From Laetiporus sulphureus 93-53 (lineage: Eukaryota > Basidiomycota > Agaricomycetes > Polyporales > Laetiporaceae), in NCBI RefSeq assembly GCF_001632365.1, contig NW_024468542.1, positions 99,035 through 163,034 on the forward strand: a stretch of 64,000 bases of DNA, given 5' to 3'. Positions 34,780 through 48,002 of the stretch are shown piece after piece. Made by a program: the position numbers and the translations under genes. Every line of letters begins with the position of its first letter. The first letter of the stretch is position 1. The notes under the pieces were generated by a model that worked only from the letters and a program-made list of their open reading frames with translations, was not told the DNA's origin and did not search any database.

Positions 34780-35392
34780 CTTGTCCTCAATTTAGCCTTC
34801 GATGATGCCGAATGCTCTCCGTCGCCTGGCTCTGACTCTGCATCCTGCAGCGTCTCCTCCCCATCCACCGATGCATCCTCCCCATCCACATACGCGTCCT
34901 CCTCGTTCATCGATACGTCTTCCCCGCCCCCCGACGCGTCGAGCGACATCCGAGCTCCCATCCCCAAGCCGCAAGATGCCACCACCTTCGACTTCCAACC
35001 CGCACCCATCATGTACTCCGTATCCACTGGAGAGCTGCTCGGCGTCCCCAAGCTCGCCGATCCCACTCACATCCCGCGCATGAGACGCATCTACACGGGC
35101 ACTGGCAAGCCCGCCGCCTGCGCGTTCTGCCGCAAGCGCAAAATCGCGTGCAGCCGCGCTTCCGCGGGCTCGGGCTCAGGCGACAGCTCGTGTTCGTAAG
35201 TATATAAATCTCTCTTTGTGGATGCGCGGGCGTGCTGATGGTGGGCGGCGGTGATGCAGGGCATGCGAGCAGCGCGAGCAGACGTGCGTCATGCCGGAAC
35301 CGCGCCGCAAAAAGCTGCAATTCCAGCAGGTCCACTGTGCGTGGGATGAGTCCCGGCATGCTGTGACCACACTTAAGGCTTCTTCGAAATGA
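34780..35392 (+). CDS. Short Zn(II)2Cys6 zinc-cluster protein
   Basis: The last two exons are clear: up to 35195, then 35260-35392 (phase 2 junction, stop at 35390). They encode CAFCRKRKIAC followed after 13 residues by CSACEQREQTC. This is the C-x2-C-x6-C pair of a binuclear zinc cluster with the usual basic residues, and the intron falls just inside the second half. The upstream part is Ser/Pro-rich (SSPSTDASSPSTYASS). The protein ends only about 35 residues after the cluster, so there is no fungal transcription-factor middle domain. The start is uncertain: no ATG opens the long frame, so either an unseen 5' exon exists (acceptor TTTAG at about 34797) or translation begins at 35011. Confidence 0.6.
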
Positions 35393-35746
35393 GGTATCAG
35401 TGCGATTTTATCTCTTATTACGTCTTGCTCTGCTTTCAGTGTGCTCTCGCAATCCCATCTGCATCTGCTTTGTCTGTGATCCCGCACGTCCGTACCTGCT
35501 GTGTGTCGCTTGCTTTATCGCTGTAGCTATTGCTGTCCATCGTATATACAAACGCATTCATTGTTCTCAGAGATGTAATCTATAACAACGTGTGCAGAAA
35601 CCCAAAAAAGGCGCGAAATGACTATATTACAGCAGATAGAATGCAGACGTGAAAACACCCCAAGATAGATACAATCACCATCAAAGCAGATCTTACATTT
35701 AGCAATAGAGCTTCGATTCGCAAGAAACAATGATCGACCATCACCT

Positions 35747-38087
<2,341 letters not shown>

Positions 38088-38099
38088 CTTGGCGATAGG

Positions 38100-39780
38100 T
38101 ATTGTGTTGGCTGCAGAAAAACATCAATAATTCGTTACTTTCGGCACGTAATGAGACGTCAATTACTGTGTTCTCGGCGCGGGAAAGTGTAACAGAGACG
38201 AAAGGTGTTGAGATGTAGGGGGAGGACAATGGTTCTCCGAGATCAATGCACAAGGATAGCTCGCAAAGGTTTGCGGGGAGCCACACGAGTCGTAACCGGG
38301 AGTTGTGACAAAGGTTACAATGTGGCGCGCGACAATATATGCGAAAACGCGTAAGGTTGTGGCTCCGCGATGCAGGCGAGGAGTTGCGCAGGTGTGCGGT
38401 GGAAAAGCGATAGGAGATGGGTGCGGATAGAGGGACGCTGTTAATCTACAAAGCAGAGCCTCCGCACGGTCGACGCTGGGCGCCTCTTTGACTCTGGCCA
38501 CGGCGCGGTTCGCATTGATCGTTAGTCAGCAAGGAGCCCATTTTGGGAGATTATCCTCTCACCGCCGGTTCACATATATGCGTCAAGTCTCCTGCTGTCC
38601 CGGCTCGTCGAGATTCAGCATTGTGCGGATGGATCCTCCCGCGCTTGCGCCTCGGTCTGGCGGGACACTGATGAACGGCGGCGGCGGCGAGGAAGACGAC
38701 TCAGAGACCAAGTGATGCGGGGATGACAAAACGAGGAGAGGAGAGTCTGTGGATCAGGCTACATACGGCTGGTCTATATATCTTTTACTCTGCGACGACA
38801 GTTAATCTACGCATCTCGTTTTATGTTATGGTGGCCAGCGACATGCAGGAGGCTTTTCAGATGCCCACTTGAAGTCCCCTGTGCATCGATTCTGAGAAAC
38901 GAAGCTCACATATTTTCGCGCCGAGAAGCTGCATTTTTACGTCTGTGATCACTGGCCACTACGGAGGGGTGATATTTTCTCTCAGAGTAAGCCAATAAAT
39001 ACCTCATTGATATCTCTCTTCGCTATGTGGTCATTGTGGTGTGTAAAATAATAATCTTCATCCGATAATTGACAGATCGTGTTTCATCCCCAACTTCTTC
39101 ACCTTTGCGTGTTTCTACTTGAAACGTTACTCGAGTCGGAAATCAAGCTGCGGATGGCTGTGTTGCGCTTGCCATCAATAATATGTCTGTCACCACGGGA
39201 GCGATTCGTCAAAGCAGCTGTGCTTTGCTTCAAAGCAACATCAAGATGCAGTTCTCTGCAGATTCTCTTCTAGACCCATCGAGAGCACGGATTCAATGTC
39301 GACGCAGGTTTATTGTTCTCGTCAAAAACACATCTTTGCAAACATCTGGTGCTACTGATCAACTAACTCGCAATATCCAGGGAGCGACGCTCAATGCTGT
39401 GCTCGTAGTGACCCAAGAAGCTATGAAGAAGCTATGCTACAAGCAAAACATCCATCAGATGGAGATATCTTGCGCTCGGCTTTCTGTTGCATCATCGCTG
39501 CGGCGTTTGATATCGGTTGCTCCTGTCAGAGTCTCCTCACATAAATAGCATGGACGGGCAATGGCAGCCCTTCAGCTCTCCCGCACTACCCTGCTCGAGC
39601 CCAAGAATCAGCACTGGTTGGTGAGTGTCGTGCTTTCCCTACTGCTAAACGGCCATAAGCTGAGTCCTCGGGCAGCTTGATTCCTGTTACGACCCTTCAC
39701 GCACTCCTTGTTGACGACCTCGAGACCTACGAGCCAAACCCACACTTCACAAAGCCTATCTAACGCTTCTTGCTAATACA
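38100..39780. other. Intergenic region, no supported gene
   Basis: It holds the CHK2-like promoter at the left and the promoter of the His-rich protein gene at the right. Open frames such as 38488-38715 (+) and 39183-39548 (+) show no family features. Confidence 0.4.
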
Positions 39781-39788
39781 TCTGCGCC

Positions 39789-40426
39789 ATGAGATCCTTC
39801 ACTATTGCCGTTCTTGCTCTGCTCGGGGCAGCTGCTCCCGTGATGTCCTTCGGGTGAGCAGGATTTCCGCCACGACTACTTCTCAAAGTATAACCGCTCA
39901 CTACCTGGTCTCCAGTTCCGGTCAGTCAAGCTACTCAGGCTACCAGCCCATGCACCGCGTCGGGGACGTCTACCACCCAATGTACCACCCGCAAGACGGC
40001 GCGTACCACGCGATGCATCCCTACCACGGACATGCACACCCGTCCACGGAGGACTACCACCACGGCATCCAACACATGCACAGACCGCTGCACGCCTACC
40101 GTCCGCACTATCACTACCACCTGCACCGGCCGTCATACTCGCATCTCGGCCACTATGGTCACCAGTACGTGATCGTCTGCACTCCGTTCTAGATTCCGTT
40201 CTAGATTCTGATGGGATGCTCATGGCCTTCCGTGATGTAGCCCGTACCATGCGAGGGAGGTGGAGATGAAGCGGACGGACAGCACATGCTCGAATAAGGC
40301 ATTGTTGCAGAGGCTGGCGACGGAGGCGGGGTTGGATCCTTCGACAGAGTGAGTATCTCTTGCTGGCTTACTGTGATGTGCCCCTCACAATGACGCTCTC
40401 ATGTCAGGATACAATGTACGAGCTAA
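39789..40426 (+). CDS. Secreted histidine- and tyrosine-rich protein
   Basis: Exons 39789-39853, 39916-40164, 40241-40348 and 40408-40426 give 146 aa. The signal peptide is MRSFTIAVLALLGAAAPVMS. The mature N-terminal two thirds hold about 20 His plus many Tyr, Pro and Met, in loose repeats such as YHPMYHP, YHAMHPYHGHAHP, HMHRPLHAYRPHYHYHLHRP and HLGHYGHH. The last third is different: MKRTDSTCSNKALLQRLATE and two Cys. The dense His/Met content in a secreted protein suggests metal (copper, zinc) binding or a pH-sensitive structural role. I do not recognise a named family. An alternative splice frame gives a Thr/Arg-rich sequence with stops, so the His-rich frame is preferred. Confidence 0.75.
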
Positions 40427-40439
40427 GCGGAGGTTGGCA

Positions 40440-41000
40440 TTGGCGTCGGCGTTGTGGATTTGAATTGTGAAGTCACTTGTACATGTATTCGTGTTGTCAG
40501 TTTCCTACCTGGAATGCGATGGTGTTTGGAGAGCTCAACTGCCAGTTCGCTCGTTGTTGAGCCAATCCAGGACAATGGTTTATGAAAGCTACATACGAGA
40601 GGCTTTAACTGCGTCGAGTTCTTGAGTGCATGAATTGCAAGTGATCTCCATGCGCATGCTCACGTTTACGAAGTATGCCGTACGAACTGTTCAGACTTCC
40701 ACAAGTGACGGATTGATCGGTCGATTCTGCAAGACTGACGGAGACGCTGTCATTTGAAGAACTCCCAGCCATACAGTGGCCGGCGATATAAACACTCGTT
40801 TAAGGGTAGCGCGGAGAACGCGCGCGATACAAGTGTCCGATCCAGACTAGATGGCCGAGTTTGATGGCGGGCACTGCTGCATCCGGCTTCTGGTGCCTAT
40901 AACTCATTTCCACCAATGTCTAGCACAGTTGGGAGAGCTTTGCGGTTGCAATATGCTTTACATCACAATTCTTCTTTCGTCTGCACCCCCAGCACTTTGA
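40440..41000. other. Intergenic region, no supported gene
   Basis: It lies between the convergent His-rich gene and glyoxalase gene B. No repeat or RNA gene is seen. Confidence 0.4.
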
Positions 41001-41005
41001 TCCTC

Positions 41006-42187
41006 TCATTGATCATCAGGACCGAGCACAAGGATCCGAGGGACGATCTCGATCCAATAGCTACAAACCACCATCAAAAGCTCGTCCATCTCCAAAGAGA
41101 AAGAACAACTCACCCATCAGGATCCAAGATGAACGCAATGGTCTTCATGGCCCCGTCTGTCAACCTCTTCTTGAACGGCACGCCGAGGCGCTCGAAGCGC
41201 TCGCAGGCGGCGGCGACGTCGGGCACGGTGATGGCGATGTGTCCGAAGCCCTTGCCGGGGTCGCTGTTCCCGGATGCGTACCCCGCGAAGTTGGAGTCGG
41301 ACTCGGTGCCGTGGTTGTGGGTGAGCTCGAGTACACCTGAAGAGGACGGTCAGCACCCAAGGAAAGGGATGAATCGGGGAGATGAAAGGAAAGATAGGAG
41401 GTAAAGAGATAAAACAGAACTCATTGATGATAATACATGCGACTGTACCCTCATCACCTCAAGGGAAGGGAGCACGCGTGGATGGTTAGCCCATTTCGTA
41501 CGTCGGGCGTAACCCTACGTGGCTCAGACATTCATGGTGGGTTAGCACCGGATACCTATAAACGCAAGAAGAGGGACTGATGCGGGTCCGGACAAGAGTG
41601 ACCCTCCTCAAGCGGATCCAGCCTGGTTCCGTCCTCACATAATAAGCCCTCTCAGCGCCCATCCCTGATGAAACATTGGGATCCGGCTCAAACAAGTGTG
41701 CTTCCCATGCATACAGGAATATGGACGTCGCATATTTTGGGTCCATTGCTCTACGATCGATCCCGATCGACTCGCTTCTGCTCTGAATGTAGCCAAGGGG
41801 AACACACCTTCACGATTAAATCGAGAGTCCTTCTTCTCCTTGGCAGATTCTACACCACCCGAGTGGTCGAACGCGAGGAAATAGAGCGTGAAGCTGTCGA
41901 ACTTGTGGTCTGCGTGGTGTGTGAGCAGAGGAGAGTAACGTTGTATGGCACTAGAGGCGCACGGGAAAGCAGTTCCATGCCAAGCACCTGATCAAGCAGA
42001 GGGTATCAGTAAAAATTACATAGAACCTGATGGACCTTCGCACCTCGGTGTAGAACTTGACGGACACCTTGGGATCCTTGACACGGATCATCGTGTGGTT
42101 GAACTGCGAAGCATTGAGCATTTTCTGCGATTCACAAACACCGTGCACGCGCACCTTGAATCCTGCAGTCTCTGCGTTCGAAGCCAT
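41006..42187 (-). CDS. Glyoxalase I (lactoylglutathione lyase), copy B
   Basis: Exons 42187-42155, 42103-42044, 41987-41963, 41909-41856, 41336-41114 and 41060-41006 give 149 aa. It isomerises the methylglyoxal-glutathione hemithioacetal to S-lactoylglutathione. Landmarks: [70 protein letters not shown] and FILDPDGYWIEI. The metal ligands expected in the family (His in FNHT, Glu in LELTH, His in GHIA, Glu in YWIEI) are all present. Compared with copy A about 13 residues are missing before LELTH. There the gene has a 519-bp intron, ten times the normal size, so either a small exon was missed or part was lost by insertion. It is a tandem duplicate of copy A just upstream. Confidence 0.85.
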
Positions 42188-42563
42188 GATGAGCGCGTCT
42201 ATGGAATGAGGGTGTTGAGGAGAGGGAGAAGGGGGGCAAATCGCGGCGATCTTATTGGGATCGAGCTATATGTACCCCGGATGAGATATGATGTCAAGAT
42301 CTTATCGCCGATCGTATACACACGTCCGTGCGTCTTCGCGAAATGGCGCCAAGTTTCCTGCGAGAAAGGATACTCCTGCACTCTTTCTGAGTGCGTGCAC
42401 TCGCGCGAATATAGATCGCATTCGTGATAGAGTGCAATGACGATAGCAAAGACAAGGCCAATCCTCGACGACGATAGCTGCTACAACTTTGAGTCTACAG
42501 AAGATCTTCTCCGTATCATACACGTCCAGTTATCTTCTCTACGACTTTGTCAGCCGAGAATAC

Positions 42564-43366
42564 TCACGGAGAGTACCCCTTGATGATCTCAATCCAGTAG
42601 CTGCATGCGACACCCTGTCAGCTGGCCAGTCACGCCGGAGAAACACACCGCAATCACTCACCCATCGGGGTCGAGGATGAACGCGATGTGCTTCATCTTC
42701 CCGTCCGAGGGGCGCTTCTGAAACTTGACCCCAAGACGCTCAAAGCGCTCACAGGCCTCCTCGACGTCGGGCACGGCGATGGCGATGTGACCGAAGCCGC
42801 GGCCGGGCTCGCTGTTGCCGGACGCGTAGCCCTGGAAGTTGGGGTCTGACTCGGTGCCGTGGTTGTGCGTCAGCTCGAGCACACCCTCGCGCCCGAAACG
42901 CGTGACGTGGTCTGTGGTCTCGTTGCCGTGGTTGTAGGAGAGGAAGTAGAGCGTGAACGTTTCGAATTCAGCCTCTGTAATGTGATCAACCGATGCGGCA
43001 GTGAGAGATCGAGGGATTCGGGCTTACTGTCCGCGAGATCCATCCCGAGCACCTGAATAAGCATGCTGAGCGTCGGCGCTCGGGCATGTAACAGCAAAGG
43101 GCGGCATACCTCGGTGTAGAATTTCAGCGACACCTTCGGGTCCTTGACGCGCAGCATCGTATGGTTGAACTGAGAGGGTACGATGGTGAACCGCGAGCCC
43201 GCGATAACGCAACCACAGTCTGTCGAACCTTGTAGTTCGCGGTTTCTGCTGTGCGAGGCATTCTGGTCAGAAAGTTGCTGGAGAAGGACCTGGACGAGTT
43301 TGACAAAGGGCGTAGAGCGGATGCTAAGCAACGAGGAGCGAGATGGGGGCGAAAGGCAAGATACAT
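42564..43366 (-). CDS. Glyoxalase I (lactoylglutathione lyase), copy A
   Basis: Exons 43366-43229, 43169-43110, 43052-43028, 42974-42662 and 42600-42564 give 190 aa. Same fold landmarks as copy [57 protein letters not shown] and FILDPDGYWIEI, with all metal ligands present. The region missing in B ([13 protein letters not shown]) is present here. The frame is open to an upstream ATG that adds 35 residues rich in Arg, Ser and Leu and free of acidic residues ([18 protein letters not shown]). These resemble a mitochondrial presequence. The internal Met (MPRTAET, 43261) aligns with the start of copy B. Dual starts could send the enzyme to mitochondria and cytosol. Confidence 0.92.
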
Positions 43367-43576
43367 TATCTAATGCACACAGGTGCCTTGCTTGCGGACT
43401 CCGTTACGGAGGCCGCGGTGAGACAGTGGCGGCCGTGAGAGACGCGCTCGTCACGCATGACGCGTCAAAGCGCGTGATCGCGCAAACACGCGCATACAGA
43501 CGCGCCGTTTGACAAGGCACGTGCCTTATCATCCTTTCCTCCTGCCCTCATCATCCCCTCTGTTGTCCAACGGCGT

Positions 43577-46500
43577 ATGTCGTCCTCCTTGTTTTCCTCT
43601 TCCTCACCGCCGCACGCGGTTCCCATCAAGTTTAGGCGCAAGAGCGTATCTTCATCCGATGTCGAGCCCGACCTCTACGACCTCGGCAGCGTGTGCTCGT
43701 CCTCGCCAACACGCGCCGCGTCGCGTCTATACCCCCACTCCTATCGCTCATCCTTTGTCTACCCATCCTCCTCATCATATACGTCTCCGACCGACTGTTC
43801 ATCTTCTTCGTCCTCTCCAGCTGCACCCAGCTCGCCCGTCGAACAGGGCCTTGCTCACATCCGATATCAGTCCAGTCCCATTCACGCACATGAGCAACGC
43901 TATGGCTACCAGATCCGCGCACGCGACATGCGCGAGGAAGAAGCGATGTACTCACATTCATACGTAAAATCCGGATATGGATATGCGGCGAAGACGCCTG
44001 CAAGGTCGAGCTATTTTCGTCTGGGTTATGGGCACGGACAATCGCCTCGCTACGCCACGTCTACATCGTTCTTTTCATCGTTGAGCGAGGTTTCGGAGCC
44101 GGAGGAGCAGTCGTTGACGTCGGACATAGACGGCGCGTCTGAATACGAGGAGGAACGTCACAACGGTGAGTGAGTGTTCTGTTCCGTGATTGTTGAAAGG
44201 TGCTGGCTGGAAGAGAGTTTGCCGACGGTGTGGATGCGACGTGGGGGGTAAGGGGGGACTGACATGCGCCCGGCTGTGAGGATCGGCTGAACACCAAGGT
44301 TGCGTCTTCCAGATCGGGTGCCAGACCGCGCGTGATTCTTCCGTGACTGCCTGGCGTCTGTCTTCCACGGTCTCGTTTCCGAACAGACTGCCGCTTGTTC
44401 TCCCGTGAAAGCTGCGTTATTACGATCGTCGTTCACGCGTTGGCTTTGCGGAGTGTTCTCACTCCGCAGGCGGGGTAAGCTTCAGGCTCTCACGTTTAGC
44501 GTTTGTTGCGTCAGTTTAGGGGATGACTGGAGGAAGGGACGTGGTATCCATCAGATGGTCGGTCCGGCCCCGGAATTGCCCTGTGATCGATGACCCAGTG
44601 CCGAGGGGTGTTCGCCAGTACGCCTCGTGCCTGTCGGGTGCCACGACTGTTGTCTGGATAAGAGCGCCTGGGTTTGCATTCGCGGAGAGCGAGGGGAACG
44701 TGGGCATGAATGAGGGTTCTGTGCGCTGGCGAGATAGATGGATGTTGGTTCGCGGGCAAAGCTGCGATGTTGTGCTTGGATGGCCCGCGGGAAAGAAGGT
44801 GTTTCGAGCGCGGAAGGCGTCAAGTCCGCTAGCATTTAGGTCGTGCGGTTTATCCCCGCGTGAAGCTTGCTCTGTCTTGTCCTTGTGCTATCCCACGGCT
44901 CTGGAGTGTTGCTGATGGTCGTCGTTCTCTTCTCCCGCTCAGGAATCATTGGCGAGGACGATGACATGGCTCTTGGTGACGGCAATATCTTCTCGCATCA
45001 ACGGCGGGTGTCGTTCTCGACGTCCGCAGAGCGCGATCAGCCATTCATTCTTACACGTCAGCAGCCGACGGTGAGGATGACGAGCTGTCCTCCGATCAAA
45101 AGCAAGACATTAGGCACGCTGTCGTTGCCACGCGAAAGACGGAAAGGCAAAGGGCGCGCGGGTGGGGAAGGGAGGGAGAGAGAAGGAGGTGTGGATGAAT
45201 TGCGGTTGAGTGCCTCGTCGACGTCTCGGCGGTCATCGCCTTTATCGGCCGTCCGATCAAAGACGCCGTCTTCGGTGTTGCCTGTGCTACCCCTCTCCCC
45301 GACATCGCTAGCATCGTCGAGTCCTACGGATGGCTGTTCGTCGACCCCGACGAATTGCTCGCCCACTCCATTGGCCGTCAACGCTGACGTCTCGCCATCG
45401 CCGTCATCGTCGCAATCATCTTGTTCATCGTCGTGCTCCTCGGCATCGCCGTCAACCGCCCCTCCGTTAACTCCGCCGCCCATCGTTCATCATGTCATCC
45501 GTCCGTCTGCACTATTTGAACTGTTGAACCCTATGCCGGAACCGATGCTCCCATCGCAGATGGCAGTGGAGGAAAAGACACCTGCAGTTGTCCCGCATGC
45601 CCCTTCCGCATCATCGTCCCCTCGTACATCACCGCAACCGTCGGCCGACCCTGTTTCGATCAAAGAAGAGTCCTTGCACATTGATCAAGAACAGCCATCG
45701 TCTCAGCCAGTGAAGGCTGACGCCTCTGATGAGGGTGCATTGGCTGTCGAAGAAACTGAGGATAAGCATGTAGAGGCGTTGAGCCAGGTGCGTACATTGA
45801 TCCAGCCAATGTCGCCGACTAGCTGACAACGTATGTAGAGCGTTGCAGACTGTCCGCCGCCCATCCCTTCATCACCCCTGATCCCTCTCACCCCCAGCCG
45901 CCCCTCGACGCCTGCAGTCAACTTGTCGTTCTCTTCTCCGCTGCCATCACCGACACCCACGCCTGAATCAGCACGCTCGCGGTTACGAATGAAGAGCATG
46001 GGGTCTTCGCCCCTGTCGTCGCCACCGTCGTCTCCTCGTCCATTAACGCAGGAAGAGGACAGAGAGCTAACGCCGCGGTTACGATCGAAATCTCCTGCGT
46101 GTGAGTTGGAGCCGGGGCCGGAGCCGCAATTGAGTGCAAGCATTGACGTGGATCCTGTGTCTGATGTGTCTTCGACGGTTGCTTCTACTCCAGTAGTCCT
46201 CACGACCAACGACGTCGTCGTTACCATATCCAAAATGGACCTGTTCTCAGAGCTCAGCATGGTCATCGAGGAGACGAAGCAAGAGGAGACAGATTCATTC
46301 ATCAAAGCTAGTCCCTTACCTTCCCGCCCTCAATCACCTGCTCGCATTCTCGAGCAGACTGTCGCGTCGGAAGAGTCGCAGCTCTCCAGAAAACGAAGCA
46401 TGTCCGCTCCCGAGGCCGAACCTGAGGTCAAACGGGCGAAGACCGCATCCTCGCCGGAGCCAGCGCCTGCTGGACCGAGCACGAATCATGACAGTCCTAC

Positions 46501-47518
46501 CGAGAGGAAGGATGGCTCACCTCGCGTGCTCACTGCTTCGGGTTCTCGTGCTCTGGTGGACCTCGATGAGGACGCGAAGCCACCTCAGCCGAAAGCGTCC
46601 AAGCACCATGTAGCGCGGAAACGTCGAAAAGAGGACGAAGGCAGGCCCGTGAAGAAGCGTCGGCGAGTGGTGTTCTCGTCTGATGAGGAGTCGGACGAAG
46701 AGGATGCACGTTCGGTGAGCAAACCAAAAGTGCAGGAGAGGGCGAAGCAACAGGCGAGCGAGAAGGTGAAGGAGCAGACGAAGGAGAATAAATGCGAGCG
46801 GCAAAAGCACAGTACTTCCGGCTCAAAGAAGGCGGGAAAACGAGTGAAGCCGAAAGAGGATGAAGGTAGCGACGATGATGATGACCGTCATGCCCTCGTT
46901 GCAAAGAAGGCAACAAAGACGTCTTGTACCAAGGCGCAGTCCTCCGGATCGTCAAATAAGCAGCAAGCTAGCTCGAAACAGAAACGGCGCGAACCGTCTC
47001 CCAGCCTGATCGCATCTTTGCCTTTACCTCTATCGGAAATGCAAGGCATGCTCATCGAGGCGCTAGCTTCTTCTCGTGCGTCTTCCCTGCCTGCTTCATC
47101 GCTGTACAATTCGCTCGTCGCGGCTCGACCCACGCTGAAGGAAGCGCCAAGCACGAGACGCGATGGGCCGATGGACAAGAAGGAGTGGATGTCGAAGATC
47201 GAAGACGTACTTGAGGCCGGCCGTCTCTCGTGCGGAGTCTTTGAGAAGGTGGAAAGCAGAGGCAAGGTAAGCTCTGCCTCCGATGTAAGGCTTCACGTCA
47301 ATTCATCATCTCATTGTCTCTATCAGGACACTGCGGACCACACACTGGAAGCCCAGTGGTTTTATGTACCTGAAAACGACGAGGACCAGGAACGAGCGAT
47401 GCTCATCCGGAGCATGATGCCGCGCCCGGCGAAACGAACCGAGACGAAGAAATCAAAGCAGTACTATTGGCGCCCTCTGGGCAAGATTTCACGATGGGAC
47501 CCTGAGGATGATCTGTAG
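43577..47518 (+). CDS. Large disordered nuclear-type protein, conserved C-terminal segment
   Basis: Exons 43577-44165, 44943-45787, 45839-47266 and 47327-47518 give 1017 aa. Most of it is low-complexity Ser/Pro-rich sequence. Residues near 700-850 are Lys/Arg/Glu-rich with several nuclear-localisation-like clusters (ARKRRKEDEGRPVKKRRR) and acidic patches (SSDEESDEED). The last 190 residues look folded: LPLSEMQGMLIEALASSR, SLYNSLVAARPTL, WMSKIEDVLEAGRLSCGVF, then WFYVPENDEDQERAMLI and QYYWRPLGKI. The helix pattern suggests a winged-helix-like domain, but I cannot assign a family. Intron 1 is 777 bp, unusually long here. The first exon would end alone after two more codons, so two separate genes (43577-44173 and one starting near 44966) is an alternative. 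Confidence 0.65.
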
Positions 47519-47529
47519 CCCGCGTGGCT

Positions 47530-47990
47530 GCGGGACCTTTTTCTGCATTGCATTGTGTCATGACCTACGTTCTACGTTGCATAAGTTATGATTGTTCCGC
47601 GGATTTGATTTGCAGACCGGTTTATCAGGTGGTAGTAGTATAACGTCCGATGAACGCTACTGTAATGTCGTTTTGTGTCTGCGTTGAAGAATATAATTTA
47701 CCACTCAAATTTTAGACTGCAGACTGCCACGTCATTGATACGCGTCGAAAGTGTTGTCTAAACAGGTGCAGATATGCAAATGTGGTGAGCTCCTCCATCG
47801 AGCATCATAGTATTCGAAAACTCGACGTGAACAATATTCTACGCTATGTTCTCCACTGGCTAACTTAGCACCAAACTATCCAACTGGTGTCATGATCCAC
47901 AGCGCGTATCCCTTAGAAGTCTCCCTGGTGCGAACTGCCAGACGCACGGGGCATTCGAGTCCGTTACTAGCTGTATAAATAGACACAGTG
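47530..47990. other. Convergent intergenic region
   Basis: 3' regions of the plus-strand gene ending at 47518 and the minus-strand precursor ending at 48003. Nothing else is seen. Confidence 0.4.
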
Positions 47991-48002
47991 TGGTTTTACT
48001 CA

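Noticed and set aside
39183..39548. 121-codon open frame on the plus strand
   Set aside because: No family features and no promoter-like context seen.
44523..44915. Open frames inside the 777-bp intron
   Set aside because: Frames on both strands of similar length with no domain; treated as intron sequence.
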